Assembly: GCA_001465935.1 (NCBI GenBank)
Contig: LNKV01000004.1
Coordinates: 62,001-126,000 of the forward strand
Direction of reading: 5' to 3'
Length of the DNA stretch: 64,000 nt
From: Clarireedia homoeocarpa
Lineage: Eukaryota > Ascomycota > Leotiomycetes > Helotiales > Rutstroemiaceae
Under the pieces are notes generated by a model. The model had not been told where the DNA came from. It saw only the letters and a program-made list of their open reading frames with translations, and ran no database searches. Shown piece by piece: positions 10,261-22,567 of the stretch (its first letter is position 1; each line of letters begins with the position of its first letter). Both the position numbers and the translations under genes were made by a program.

Positions 10261-12639
10261 ATGACACCTTCCAATCATGCGACCCCCTTCAGTCCTCCTG
10301 AATCGGTGACGAGCCCGATATCGTTGAGGAGGCCGAAAGCGCGAATGTCGACAGATTCGCAATCTATGGTATCTTCGGTATCCTCCTTGCCATATAGAGC
10401 TTCTAATGCCTCGGTCTCGTCCCTTTTCGCATCTACATCAACTCCCTCCGGTTCGAGACCAGTGTCCCCCACTGGCGGAACCTCTACTCCTTCGCGACTC
10501 GCAGGCTCGGTCTTCGGTGGAAGTACACTATCTGAGAGTTACTTAATACCTTCAGATCGCAAAGATGACCCACGGAATGTTATATTGCAGGGCCTCGTAC
10601 CACACATCGCTGTTCATACGTCAGCAGACACTCACGAACTCGTACAAGACAAAGGTTTCAAAGGAGGGCTATGGGAGCTGATACGACCATTTGGAGAAAA
10701 GATACAAGGCAAAGTGAATGTGCGCGATAGTATAGGAGCAGGTCGAACGTACGAGGACTTTGGAGTACGATTCGTACAGCTGGGAGATGGACTCGAAGTA
10801 CCGGAGGGTATACCAGGATCGCGTAGGAGTGGAGAGGGGAGAATACTGTCACCAAATGGTACCAAACTCATACCAGAGTCAGTCACGGCGCAGCGCTTGA
10901 GAACTGGGGGAGATATATCTCAGGTGGAACGTTTAGTGGATCGACATTTGTCATATGCTGAGGAATATCCGAGCGCTGATGCAGAGGACTTTCTGAATTT
11001 CAAGGACAAATCCAAAACTTCGGCGACTCCTTCTCCTTTCTATACTCTTTATCTGCGGAGGTTGTTATCCGGATTACCGTTGGCCCCCCACGAAACATTT
11101 TCACACCCAGTAGCGTGTGTTATTGCCATTAGCTCGCGCAACCCAAATCCAATTGAAGCACTCAGGAGACTCTATGAAGAATCAAGTCGCGGAGAGAAGC
11201 GATTACCTTTATGGGTCAACGATGATTACCTTCGATATTACGTCTTGGTGCACGATGAGGAACGAGATGATATTACGAAATCAATCACTCTATTTGAGCA
11301 AATGAAACGACATTTCGGACTTCACTGTCATCTTCTCCGACTTCGAAGCAGTCAGTGTGTGGCAACAGACGATGACAGCGTTCAGTTACCCCGATGTGAA
11401 TGGGTTGCGGCTTCAGAAGAACTTGCGGATATCCAAGCAAGAGAAACACAAGAAGACCCAGAGGATTCATTTCCATGTATATATGAGTCTGATACCACGG
11501 CCATTAAGACCTTTATCCGAGAGATGGTGATCCAATCTGTGATCCCTTCAATGGAAAGATGTGTGGCGACATGGAATGATCAGGTTGCATCTCGGCGTAG
11601 GGGTATCAGTGGAAAGTTCATGAGCTTGTCAAAGACCTTAAAATGGTCAGCCTTCGGTAGTAGCTCTCGAAGCAGTTCTTCGAGTGCTACAGGATCTGGC
11701 AGCAATTATGATGCGTTACAAGGCTTCTATCGACCTGACTCACCGGAGGCTATCATGCGAAAGCTAGCCGATTATTCATTCATGCTTCGAGATTGGAAGC
11801 TAGCCCAACAAATCTATGATTTGCTTCGATCCGATTTTAGCAACGATAAGGCGTGGAAGTATCATGCAGCAGCTAATGAAATGGCCGCGATCAGTACTCT
11901 TTTGATGGCAAATTCTATCAGTGCAAAGACAAGACAGGAAACGGTTGATCTTATGCTTGAAACTTCTTCATATTCCTACATGACAAGATGCAGTGCTTCT
12001 TATGGGGCTCTACGCTGCTTGGCATTGGGGATGGAACTACTACGCTTGCGTGGAGGTTCCGCTACGGACGATGCAGCAAGATGGGGTTCACGATTACTCG
12101 AACACAAGATTGTAGGTCCTGTTGGCGATGCTCTCTTCAAAGAACGAGTCGCGGTCTGTTACGGGACTAAGAAAGGCCACGGCGCAGGGCTATGGGGAAA
12201 CCGGACTCGCAAATCAGCAATGTGGAGTATAATGGCGGCCGACGGATGGCTTGGTCTTGACAAGCCTCATCAATCCAAAAAGAGTCTTGATGATGCCAGT
12301 GCTAAATATGCGAGTCTAACACATAAAGACAGCTTATTACACTTTTCGAAAGCGAATGAATTTTTCAACGCGCTGCATACGGAAGTCGAGAATACATTGT
12401 ATCCAATTACGGAATCGCAAATAACGATCACTCCGGAGGATGATATTGAGACAACGATGGGTGAGGAGACTGAAGAGTTTATTTCAAGGCCACATAGGAG
12501 GAGTTTGATGGGCGCCGTGGCACCACCAATCGCGAGTTTAGAGTCGGCGCCACTGCATGGGACTTTGATGGAAGCGGAGGAGAAGGAAAAAGAAAAGGAG
12601 AAGGGGCATGCGACAAACGATTTTGAGCAGGAGTCATAG
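10261..12639 (+). CDS. TRS85: TRAPPIII subunit Trs85 (TRAPPC8-like)
   Basis: Specific subunit of TRAPPIII, the exchange factor that activates Ypt1/Rab1 for autophagy and Golgi-endosome traffic. One uninterrupted exon of 792 residues. The first 100 residues are Ser/Thr/Pro-rich and disordered. Conserved blocks then begin at GLVPHIAVHTSADTHELV and GLWELIRPFGEKIQGKVNVRD, typical of Trs85 N-termini. The central part carries the ASNE-like helical region (residues about 330-720). The tail ends with a Glu/Lys run. I chose ATG 10261 because it is the first in the frame that keeps the conserved part; the later ATG at residue 30 (MSTDSQS) is possible. Recognition is by motif memory and length, so fairly but not fully certain. 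Confidence 0.85.
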   Translation: MTPSNHATPFSPPESVTSPISLRRPKARMSTDSQSMVSSVSSLPYRASNASVSSLFASTSTPSGSRPVSPTGGTSTPSRLAGSVFGGSTLSESYLIPSDRKDDPRNVILQGLVPHIAVHTSADTHELVQDKGFKGGLWELIRPFGEKIQGKVNVRDSIGAGRTYEDFGVRFVQLGDGLEVPEGIPGSRRSGEGRILSPNGTKLIPESVTAQRLRTGGDISQVERLVDRHLSYAEEYPSADAEDFLNFKDKSKTSATPSPFYTLYLRRLLSGLPLAPHETFSHPVACVIAISSRNPNPIEALRRLYEESSRGEKRLPLWVNDDYLRYYVLVHDEERDDITKSITLFEQMKRHFGLHCHLLRLRSSQCVATDDDSVQLPRCEWVAASEELADIQARETQEDPEDSFPCIYESDTTAIKTFIREMVIQSVIPSMERCVATWNDQVASRRRGISGKFMSLSKTLKWSAFGSSSRSSSSSATGSGSNYDALQGFYRPDSPEAIMRKLADYSFMLRDWKLAQQIYDLLRSDFSNDKAWKYHAAANEMAAISTLLMANSISAKTRQETVDLMLETSSYSYMTRCSASYGALRCLALGMELLRLRGGSATDDAARWGSRLLEHKIVGPVGDALFKERVAVCYGTKKGHGAGLWGNRTRKSAMWSIMAADGWLGLDKPHQSKKSLDDASAKYASLTHKDSLLHFSKANEFFNALHTEVENTLYPITESQITITPEDDIETTMGEETEEFISRPHRRSLMGAVAPPIASLESAPLHGTLMEAEEKEKEKEKGHATNDFEQES

Positions 12640-13242
12640 GCTGGAAGAGGCTTGGCAATTGCTGTCTAGATTTTAAACAAGCGGAAACCAATTTCCCGCA
12701 TATACCATTTTGTTTCCCTGGGATGAGAGTTAGCTGTAGCAGCTGAAGCATTGAATGGGCTTGTGAAGCAGGGAGGAGTTTCCGGAGTTGTAGATTTGGT
12801 CGGGTTGCGTAATGAATGGGCGGATTATATTTGATGGCGTGGATTGGAGAGGGAAATAAGAAGAGGCTATTGGTCTACGAAGTACTTGTATGAATATGCT
12901 ACCGATGAATCGATGATCTGAACTTCCCCTTGAATATAATTGAAGTGAGAATGAAGTGAGAACCTCTGAATCATGCTGGGAACTGTCTCAGATCTTGAGA
13001 TATACTCCCTCAACGTGTAAGATGCAGGCCATGGCGAATCCCACCGTACCTTCACCGTTCTCGGCCTCCACAACGCCAGCTAACAATATACACAACAAAC
13101 ATGTGAAAGACTCAGACTCGCATTAACTATTGATGTGCTCGTACACAGCGGCGCAAGAGCAAGCATAAAAATATCCAAATACCACCCTACTCTTAGTCAT
13201 GCTGCCGTACAACAGACCATTCCACCAAACGGAAGTGATCCT

Positions 13243-13273
13243 CCTTTTCCTTTTCCCTTTTCCTTTTCCTTTG
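13243..13273. repeat. (CCTTTT)n microsatellite
   Basis: Pyrimidine-only run made of about five CCTTTT-like units with one CCCTTT variant. Confidence 0.85.
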
Positions 13274-13465
13274 CCGTTTTCCCACCGCAAAAGTCATTGA
13301 TGTCGGCCGCTTATTTATTTTTCATGTGAAAGACGCTGGACCCCTCAAATTTCCCTGCTTTCCCCACCCATTTCTTTCTTGCATTGCTCCGTTTCACATC
13401 CTCATTCTCGTCCTTTGCTGTACAGTACAAGATGACTTTACATTTTTGAATTATTATTTTTCGGC

Positions 13466-13508
13466 ATTATTTTATTTTATTTTATTTTATTTTATTTTAT
13501 TTTATTTT
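13466..13508. repeat. (TTTTA)n pentanucleotide microsatellite
   Basis: Eight or so uninterrupted copies of ATTTT; likely length-variable between strains. Confidence 0.92.
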
Positions 13509-13579
13509 GTTCTGTTTTGTTTTCTCTATCGGTTGTGCCATCAGAGTGAGCACGGCGTACATAAGTGAATGGGTTTAGA

Positions 13580-14818
13580 ATGAACGAGAAGGAATTCGGG
13601 GAGTTTAAGGATGATGTAATTAAGAGTGAGTGGCCGCCCCGGTTTGACATGTGAAATCTCTCAGGGTTTGGTGTTGGATTGTTCGTGTTTGGATCGTTTG
13701 GTGGTGGCTCTTGGGTAGGGAGATGATGGGAATGCCCATGAGGATGTGAAAGTTATAAGTGCTGACTTGGAGTTGTAATCTAGGTATTCTGGCTGATGAA
13801 GATGTGAGTGAGCATTATTCTTGTTCGGTGTCAGTCTGCGACCTTTCTTGGTGGGCGTGCTGATTGATTATTGGATGGCCATGTGTTAGACAATAATGGC
13901 AGAGGGAAACCGGAAATGGGAACAAAAACTGATATGTTGAGAAATAGCTCTATAAAATACTCGGTGCAGACCGATCTGCTTCAGCTGCGGAACTGCGAAA
14001 ATGTTACCTCGAGCGATCGAAGATATGCCATCCAGATAGACTTCCTTTCCATCCACTTTCTACGAGGTAATTACTCTACCCACTTGCCTCCCAATTTCCA
14101 TCCTTCGTGATGAATTCACTCGCACAAGTCTTTGCTAACTCTCATTCCTTCACACAGCGCATTCCAGCGTCTAGCCTTCGCCTTCGAAATCCTCAAATCA
14201 CCATCTTCTCGCGCAACCTACGACCGTGTCGCCACCCCATCCACAAATGCTCTCCCAACCAAGACCTCCTTCCTAGGTGCAGACCACACCTTCCTCTCCG
14301 CCGTCTCCTCGCTCATCCATGACTTCATAACCGGCGATTTCATCCTAATCCGCTCCTTCCTCCTCTCTCTGCATACACAATACCCGAACCTCGTCAACAA
14401 AGACATAATGACTCAAGTCGAGACCGGGTTCTGGCGCACGCGGGAAATCGTCATGTGGGGCAGGGGGTGGGCGTTGATTGTATTAGGCGAGATGGGCAGA
14501 GTGGCGAAAGTGCAGAGGGAATTGGGGGAGCTCGGGAGATGGGACGTGGTGGGGAGGGTGAGGGGGATGGTGAGGCTGTTTAGGGTTGTGGTTGCAGTGC
14601 CGGTTAGGGTGGATAGGAAGGTTAGGGAAAGAGGAGAGAAGGAGTGGAGAGCAAGGAGAGCGGGGCTGGAGGCTAGAGGGGAAGTCGAGGTTGAGGAGTG
14701 GAGGAGGGGAGGTATATTGAACGAGAGGGTTTTTAAGGTTTTGGAGTTTATTGTAGGTGAGGCTGGAAGGGACGAGGAAGAGGATAGAGCTGGTCAGGGA
14801 GTTCGGACTTGGATGTGA
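13580..14818 (+). CDS. J-domain (DnaJ/Hsp40) protein
   Basis: Hsp70 co-chaperone of the type that carries only an N-terminal J domain. I assembled four exons: 13580-13625, 13784-13803, 13948-14066 and 14158-14818, giving 281 residues in phase. The J domain covers residues 21-85: DLYKILG, SAAELRKCYLERSKI, the HPD triad at residues 50-52, then SAFQRLAFAFEIL and SSRATYDR. The rest is helical and Arg/Glu-rich, with a repetitive GELGR/VRGMVRLFRVV stretch and no Gly/Phe region or zinc finger. Exon 2 is only 20 nt. The J-domain exons are firm. The first exon is inferred from phase and from the DED-LYKILG join, so an alternative start is possible. The client process is unknown; neighbours give no clue. 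Confidence 0.8.
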
Positions 14819-15201
14819 TGTGATATGATATGATTGGTGCTTGTGGGTTGGCGTTTTGGTTAGTCGGGGATAAAGACGTCATGTTATGATGATGGAAACC
14901 CAGAGGTTCTGGGAAAAGAATGGTTACGAAATGACTTGTATATACAGCGAAAGAAAAGGAAGAAAAAGAACAGAGAAATGGTACAAGTGCCAGGAGGCAG
15001 TGTGAAGAGGTAGTCCAGAAATCCACTACACCTGCCATATCTTTCATCCATTAATGTCAGTCTGAGTGTGAATATTTTGCTGTAAATTAACATGGATGAA
15101 AGCCATCCTGGAGTCTAGGTATTTCTGGGCCTCCTCCAAATCTCAAAACCAAGCATTCTTTCCCGTGCTCTTGCTTCTCCACTGATGTAGTATGAGCTAA
15201 T
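14819..15201. other. Spacer between J-domain gene and TTI2
   Basis: This 383 bp interval should contain the 3' UTR of the J-domain gene and the TTI2 promoter. Nothing else is visible. Confidence 0.6.
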
Positions 15202-17273
15202 ATGCTTAAAAGCAGCGCCAAACTCCCCTGTAAAGCGGCATCCAAATCAACATCTCGCCTTAAGCAAATTGGAACTCGCTGCTCGCCCAGAACAATTTGC
15301 AGCACAAACGTGATGGGTTCATTTGACTCGGCTTATAAAGCCGCTCAAAGCCAAATAGAATCCCCGACTCCGGACGACAATGGCATTTCTCTTTTATCTT
15401 CCGCTGGTAAGATCTTTCTCATATCCACTGATTTGATAACTTTTCTTAACACGTGATCAGAATTGCCGGAATCTTATACCCTGGAGGATTTGTATGTGAA
15501 TTTGGTCAGCGATGGCAAGAGTGGAGAGAATGATGTGAGAAGACTTGGAAGCTCTAATTTGGAAGATGGGAGTTGATGAACTGTGCAGGAAGATTTAAGA
15601 AATGCCCTCATTCTCGCTAGCTGCCTAGAGCAAACAGAGCGACTGTCACGGCGGGACAACGACGAGGAGTGGAGATGCAAACTCGAAGTTTGGTTAGCGA
15701 ATGAAACGTTGCCAGATGGGAAGATATTCACGCTCGATGAAAGTCTTGGTAAATACGCCGCCGATTTTGCTTCTACTGAACCGGAAGGTCAGTCCAGCTA
15801 ACCCTTCCCCAGACGACAAATCCCCAGAAAGGGAGGCCAAAGCCAAGCGATACCGTTACAAGTACACAAACCTCCTCAGCGCTCTCTCTCATATTCTATC
15901 TCTCCGCTCATATGCCACCACACCTCCATCAAACCTAACGCTCCTCTCCCTCATCTGCTACACCTCCCCACTAGCTCATTGGATGTCATCCAAATCCTAC
16001 TCCATCTGCACAACTCTCCTCTCTCTACACCAAGAATATCTCCACTCACCCGAATTTATTATAAACTATCTCCTACGGACATTCATCAAACCTATATTCT
16101 CCAAAGCCCCCCGCCCAGCTACCATAACGCCCGCGGCGCGCAAAGCCGCCCCGTCGTCTGCTCCGCCGAGACATTTCGATTTCCGGGAAAATGAGCCGGA
16201 GAATCAACCTTGGCGATCGAGCGTGCCGCACGCGATAATTGTTTTGGAGTGGATTGTAGAGAATATAGATGTATGCCCCTTTTCTCTCCTCTCCCCTCCC
16301 CTTCCATCCCCTCTCGCCAAAACCCAAGCTAAACCCCCTCTCCACAATTCAGCCCCCCCTCCTCCGCAGTACCGCATTCCCTCTACTCATCCCCCCAATC
16401 CTCACACTCCTCGACTCTCCCTCCAACAGTATCCGTCGCAATACTCTCACTTTGCTCCCCTCCCTCTTCCCCAAGCTTTCTGGCACCCTACTTACGCAAA
16501 CCGGTCTCGCGAGCGTCTTTCAGGACGCCCTTTTACCCATCTGTCTCTCCCTGCCTAGTCTCACTCCCCTCGAAGATTCCGTACGTTTAATCCCCCTCGC
16601 TTATGGTGCATTGTGGGCACTTGGTAGTGTGCTTTTCGAAGACAGGGTCCTTAGTCTGGAGAACGCGAGCTCAAACTCGAACTCGAAAGAAACAGAGCAT
16701 CAAAAACCGAAACAAAAAGACCGCACAAAATTCTACACCCTCATCCTCCACCAATCCGTCCTTCCCTCCTTTCTTTCCACCATCGACTCCCCGAAACTGC
16801 TTCTCATCCTGCTCCCCGCTCTCTCCACACTAGTCCGTCAACTAGCTATCTACACGGTAAAGTATCTTAAAGATATAATCCCGCTAGTAACCGGTATACT
16901 GCTGAATCCGCTTTGGATTGCGAGCGTACCGGAGGTGGTGATGCGGGCGTTGCAGACGCTGAGGGAGACGATGCTTGTGGGGTGGGGGAGGATAGGGAGG
17001 AGGGAGTGGCGGTTGAGGGTGCTGGAGGGGTTGGTGGGTGTATGGGGAGGAGTGGAGAGGGAGGACAAGGAGGAGATGAAGTTTGGAGGGGAGAGGGAGA
17101 AGAGGAGGGCGTTAGATGATATTAGATATGAAATTGAAAAGACAGCGGAGGTGTTTATGGCTGCTGTAAGGGCGTCAGATGATAAGGAGATTAGAGACGA
17201 GTTTGAGGAGGAATTGAGTGAGGTATTAAAGGCAGATAATACACTCAGACGCATTTTTCTAGCGGTGGAATGA
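15202..17273 (+). CDS. TTI2: Tti2-family protein (TTT complex)
   Basis: With Tel2 and Tti1 the TTT complex is a co-chaperone that matures PI3K-like kinases (TOR, ATM/ATR, TRA1). Exons 15202-15406, 15461-15534, 15589-15748, 15813-16270 and 16353-17273 are in phase and give 605 residues. The centre has helical repeats with the pattern SYTLEDLYVNL, RYKYTNLLSALSHIL and TAFPLLIPPILTLLDS, and the C-terminal half reads as HEAT-like helices (RLIPLAYGALWALGS, IASVPEVVMRALQTLRETM). This fits the Tti2 family in order and length. The start is uncertain: ATG 15202 gives a basic 37-residue leader, and ATG 15313 (MGSFDSAYKAA) is an equally plausible start. The 3' end faces FIG4. Confidence 0.72.
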
Positions 17274-17635
17274 ATGAGCAATGAATAGGAGAGGTGTTAG
17301 GGCGACACGGTGCAAGTAGTAGATAGAAAAAGATGTGAGATCTCGACTTTATATAGTTATGCTGTTTCTAATCATGGTATCAATGTAAAGTTTAAATATG
17401 CTCCATATTCATCAACCCTCCAACCAGTTTCATCCAGTATGTAAATAATGCCACGCCACGCCACACCACTCCATGATACACTACGCCATGCTAGACTATG
17501 TTATGCATTAACAGCAACACCAATACCAATACCATCGCACCTGTCAAACTCGTTTCGAATTGCACCTCTCTTACCTCCATCACGAACCCGAACCATACCA
17601 TACCATACCCAATTTCCACCCCAATCCCAACCATC
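17274..17635. other. Convergent spacer TTI2 / FIG4
   Basis: A 362 bp interval between two stop codons. It includes a short ACGCC-type repetition near 17450. No gene is seen. Confidence 0.6.
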
Positions 17636-20600
17636 CTAATCAATCGGCTGCTGCTTAAACAGACTCTTCCCCGCCAACCACTTCCTATAAGCTTTATACC
17701 TTTTCTTCTGGCCATCCTCCTCGACCACCGTCAGCGGATTCTCCGCCACTCTCAAAAACCTCCTATACTCCTCAATTTCCTCATGCTCATCATCCGTGCG
17801 GCCTGCTTCCCACATGCCACTTCCCCATTGGCCACCAGCACCAGCATCCCGCTTCCCCAACCCACCACTCCCGCCCTCACCTCCAATCCAATCCTCATAC
17901 TCACCCTCCACATCCTCATCCGCGTAGCCGATCCCGTCATCTAGTACTAATCCCAATTGTTGCGGATACTCGACGTATCGCGCATAGTCTTCTTCTTCCA
18001 TGAGACTTACGCTCGGGTTGAGTGATTCGCTAACCACCTGCGTGAAAGTCCATTGCGCCGCTTTAGATTTATCCAGCGGTGTCATTTTTTTCTTATCTAA
18101 GCCGCCCATGCTCATATTTAGACTCGAGCTGTTTCCCAATGAATGGTTAAGTAGGAACGAATCCTCCGTACTATGCGACTGCGAATGCGAATTCTCCTTC
18201 ATGATTCCCTGAGGGTGATATGTGGATGAGGACGGGGAATGCGGAGTTTGTGGGCGATCAAGCGGATGGGTTTCTTGAATGGGTTGGAGCCAGCGTTGGA
18301 GGTTCATGCGTTTGGTTGGGCCGGTGTTACCAGATAGGATGGAGACGTCGTCGTCGATAATTACGGAGTCAATGGGCTCGATGATTGTTACTTCTTTTTT
18401 GGCGTTTTTGACAGAGCTAGTGGGGGAGGAGGATTGTTCGTAGTCTTTGGGGAGATGGGCGTCAGCGCGGACTTTGAAGGGAGAGAGGTCATAGCGACCT
18501 TCGTTTTGATTGCGCGAAGGGAGGAGACGCATCGAGGAGGACATCTTGCCGGGGTAGGTGAATACTTTTACGATGGAGGAGATGGAGAGAGGCTTGTAGT
18601 ATTCGATCCAGTAGTCGTCGAAGTAGGCGAGAGGTTTGTTGGCGAGTTGACCGGCGGGTTCGGTGTAAGGTTGGAGGGTCTTCTTTTCGAGGAAAGCGGG
18701 GGTATACCACTCTTTGTAGCTGCGCCGGGTATGAGGCGACCAGGAGCATGGGTTTGTATGGTGGAGGTAGTAATCGGTGGTCAAATCCCATAGTAGAGGT
18801 TGACCTGGAACGTATGTATAGTTCCCCAGGAAAAGGTTGTATGCTTCTTGTCTTTGACCATCAAGAAAGGAGTTGTTGTAGTACCTGCGAAAGCTTTCTA
18901 CCATATCTCGCGATTGACTCGTCCACTGATTAATCTTTCGGTATGTTTCCATGGTGTTCACTAACTGCGAGCCTCCATACTGAATCGCGATTGTATCGCC
19001 ATGACCATGGTACATGGAAGTGAATAGATTGATCGCATCAGTATCATAATTAATGAACGGCTCACTAAGAATTCCAAGAGCATGCAGTTGATATCCGAGA
19101 GCTTTCTTTCCAATGACGAATTGTGCTGCATTGGTACGATCTAAACAATCGATACAATTTGTTCTGGCAATGCCGTTCTGAACCTTTGGGATACTTGTCC
19201 TGCCATCCCCGTTATGAAATATTCCGGTATTGGTAACAACCTCTTTCGCGATATTCTCAAGAGTTCCGATAACATCTTGATCACGACTTTTAGAAGCTCG
19301 GCTCATGTCCCAGGCTTTATGAATAATCTTGCTTTCCTTCGGAAGAAATTGATTGAGGTAGTTTATGGCATCGGTGAACTCGTGCAGCAGTTTGGATTCT
19401 CTTGGGGTTCGTTCTTTCGCTTTCACAAGATTCAAAACATACACAGGAGCTCCATATCTTTCGAACAAGTTGTCAAAATGCAATGCTGCTGCGCTATAGA
19501 ATGGGTCGACCAAATTAAGCTCAATAGGAGGTTTGGGAGTAACACCATTATTTTCTTGCGCCCAGTATAGAGGTATACTTCCCCGATGCTGTACATATGA
19601 GGTATAATTCGGGCTAGCGTATAGCTTTGGTCCTGGTGCATGCAGTGAGGTTGTCATATTCTCGGAGACGATTTGCTCGGTTTCGACATCATTGGCAACA
19701 AATCCCTACTAAAGTCAGTGATAGATCAAAAACGAAGGAAAGAAGCATACCCTATCGTTAACACCGCGCTTCAAGAATCGAGCGCCAGCAAAGTGTCTAG
19801 AACGTCTTGCTATAATCGTAATGTATATCACCCGTCCCAAAACAGGAAGCGCTGCCTGTGCAAGATACCCATGAATGACAGGAACACACCAATCATAAGT
19901 ATTCTTCAACACTTTCTCCGCAGGTTCCAGTAAATGGCTGTTCCAAACGAACATAGAATTGTAATCTTTGGGATGTGGAGAAGGTACGCCTTTTGCCAGA
20001 GCATCTCGCTCCTTCATGATATTATGTTGTAGCGTATGTGTAATATCGTAAGAATAACTGAAATAAAAAGACTTGTTCAAATCAACTCCGTTCAATATGC
20101 TTAGGAATCTCGCCTCTTCTGCATTCCGAGGATCTGAGGATTTGAATCTGGAGTTAGTAGTTGTGGTCAGTGGAATCAACTCTGTTGCTTCGATCGTATA
20201 AACGAAATGACCACCGATCACAGCGTTCTGGTTTCTCTTCGTGATCATATGCATATAATATGCGCCAGTAAATCGTATGAACCCAAGGATGCCCCACGTA
20301 CTGCCCCTCAGTTTCATGCCCCCAGAGCTTTTGTTGCCATCATCTATCGCATTCAGAAGCTGTGTCATCTCCTTCTTTGTATAGACTATATCATCCTCCG
20401 CAATATTAAGTGTATCCGGTTCAGAATCTCTGTCGATTTTGAGGACCCGAAATCGAGAATCTAGGATATCCGCTCCAACAATGTAATATCTCGTAGCAGT
20501 TTCGTACAAGGAGAATTTCTGCATCGTACAAACACCTTGATCGCCCACCTTTTCATATTCAGCTCCTCTGTTTCTCTTCATATCCGAATTTGGGCTCGTA

Positions 20601-20893
20601 GTACGTTGGAATGGTTTGCAAACAGAAGCTTCCTCGTCTGTGCCATAACCGCCTATCGAGTCCCTTCTAGATCCCCCTTCACTTGATGGCGCATTAAATG
20701 AGAATTTGGGAACGTCCAGATTGTTTTTATCTGAATCTCTGAAATCTGAAGACAAAGGAGAAGTCATGGCAGACGTTGATCGTGAGGCAGTCGAAGCTGC
20801 CGTACTTTCATCGTCAAAGTGGACATGGCCGCTGTTGAGGTCAACAGGAGCTGGAGACGTCCCTCTCACCGGTCCGTCTTCTTGGTCTGCCAT
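17636..20893 (-). CDS. FIG4: Polyphosphoinositide 5-phosphatase Fig4 (SAC domain)
   Basis: Phosphatase and scaffold for PI(3,5)P2 on the vacuole/endosome, working with the Fab1 kinase and Vac14. Exons 20893-19751 and 19705-17636 (45-nt intron) give 1070 residues, slightly longer than usual because of disordered ends. The N-terminal 100 residues are Ser-rich. The SAC domain spans about residues 110-640. The catalytic CX5R loop RTNCIDCLDRTN is intact, with Cys565 and Arg571 by my count. The C-terminal half is low-complexity, with Gly- and Glu-rich stretches. The FIG4-type C-terminal region (YKEWYTPAFLEKKTL, WIEYYKPLSISSIVK) separates it from Sac1, which would have membrane anchors. It diverges from the CHMP7-like gene with 230 bp between the starts. 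Confidence 0.95.
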
Positions 20894-21123
20894 ATTGAAG
20901 TCGGGTATCTTGTCACCATGAATTCATTGTCTCAGCGCAGGAACCATAGATTTTGTGTTCGGTTTTGTTGTGGGATGTTTCACTTTGTTGTCGAATCGCA
21001 TCGAGCCCGAATATTTCGTCACCTCTACATCCCTCCGATAAGCTTTCGCGATAAGAGCCAACAACACCACAACATCTTCAAGTCTTCACATCTCATGCAC
21101 AATAGAGGTAATATTTGCTCACC
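20894..21123. promoter_or_regulatory. Divergent promoter region FIG4 / CHMP7-like
   Basis: Only 230 bp separate the two start codons, so promoter elements are probably shared. I cannot name a binding site. Confidence 0.55.
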
Positions 21124-22567
21124 ATGAGTGAGCTTCTAAACCATCTGCTTAACAATGAACCGCAATTCCGCAGGTAAGATTTCCTTTCGATAGAGAATCC
21201 CTTGAACAAAGACACTGACCGCCACCTACAGAGCGCGCCTTGCAGCCCTCTATTCCGACTTTCGCCAACTACAAACAATAAATCCAGACGGTTACCAAGC
21301 CAATATCGAAGCATGGCGCAAAGGACTTGCGAATGCAGCTCGTGCTGGGGTCATGCCGTCGCATGGATCAAACCCTGACTTGCTGGTTTTGAAGATTGAT
21401 GATGAATTATTGAGGGCGTTAGAGACGAAAGAATGGGGACAACCGCTCGCTTTAGGAACCGTTGCACAAGAAGCAATTGCTAAAAAAGAGCTTATGCCGC
21501 TGAAGGAATTTATGGATGCAACTAATAGCATATATTCTAGATCTTGGTCGATAAGGCCTTGGGACATCGCGGTTTGGGGGTTGAAGCAGTTGGGGTTATC
21601 GTTCGGCGGGGATAAGCTACCCGTGGGGAAGTTCGTAATCTTGGGCAATGTGGAGGAGGCTGCGAAGATATTCGCTGGAAAGAGTGTAGCGAAGATGGGA
21701 CGAGTCGACAGAATATATTCCAAGAAGCTATTCAAGGAAGAGTTTAGGAGTGTCTTGGGAGAGAAGCCTTTGTCCGAAGCGGATACTGATGCTTTTTTGA
21801 AGTATCTAGCACGAGACAAGGCTTTCATAGCATATGATGGCGAAACCATTAAGCTTAAGGCACCTTCGGATTCAAAGAATTTGATTATCACTCAGGAAGA
21901 CACGTCAATAGCGTCGCTCAAGTCCCTTATTGCGGATTTAGAGATTCAAACAAAGCTCTTCGCAGGCAAAGTCGACGCGAATGAAAATGCTGCTAAAGAG
22001 GCAATCTCCAAGAAAAATCGCACCTCAGCACTGGCCGCTCTTCGATCAAAGAAGAGCGCAGAAGCTACTCTCGCAAAGCGACATGCAACACTATCGCAAT
22101 TAGAGGATGTTCTAGCAAAGATCGAGCAAGCTGCTGATCAGGTTGAACTTGTCCGAGTCATGGAGTCTAGTGCGAAGGTCCTCTCGAGTCTTAACAAAGA
22201 AGTTGGCGGAGTTGAGAGAGTCGATGAAGTGGTTGATCAGTTGAGAGAGCAAATGGGTCAAGTTGACGAGATTGGAACGATCATCGCGGAACCAGGTCAG
22301 ACCAACGTTGATGAAACAGAGGTCGATGATGAATTGGAGGCAATGGAGAGAGAGGAGAGAATGAGGGTCGAGGAGAAAGAGCGGCTTGTTCGGGAGGAGA
22401 GAGAAAGACAAGAGGCGGCAGAGACCAAGCGCAAACTGGATGCCTTGGAGGAAGTCGAGCGCAAAGCAGCAGAGAAGAAGCCTGCTGAGGGCAAAGTGAA
22501 TGACGAACAAGAGGCTGCAGGAAGTGAGCAAGAATTAAGAAGGGAACAGATACCAGTACATGCATAG
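21124..22567 (+). CDS. ESCRT-III Snf7-family protein, CHMP7-like
   Basis: Expected to recruit ESCRT-III to endosomes or to the nuclear envelope for membrane sealing. Exons 21124-21173 and 21232-22567 give 461 residues. The N-terminal 220 residues form a winged-helix-like part (FRRARLAALYSDFRQL, WDIAVWGLKQLGLSFGG, ADTDAFLKYLARDKAFIAYDG). The Snf7 coiled coil then covers about residues 225-370 (LIADLEIQTKLFAGKVD, AIEK-type basic helix RTSALAALRSKKSAEATL, LNKEVGGVERVDEVVDQLREQM). An acidic MIM-like stretch (DELEAMEREERMR) and a long charged helix end the protein. An N-terminal domain fused to Snf7 is the CHMP7 layout (fission yeast Cmp7); plain Snf7 or Vps32 is shorter. Only 90 bp separate its stop from that of RAD18. 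Confidence 0.87.

Larger units (their letters stand above)
12640..13579. other. Gene-free spacer with microsatellites
   Basis: About 940 bp between TRS85 and the J-domain gene, same orientation. It contains the two microsatellites listed separately and no supportable coding segment. Confidence 0.6.
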
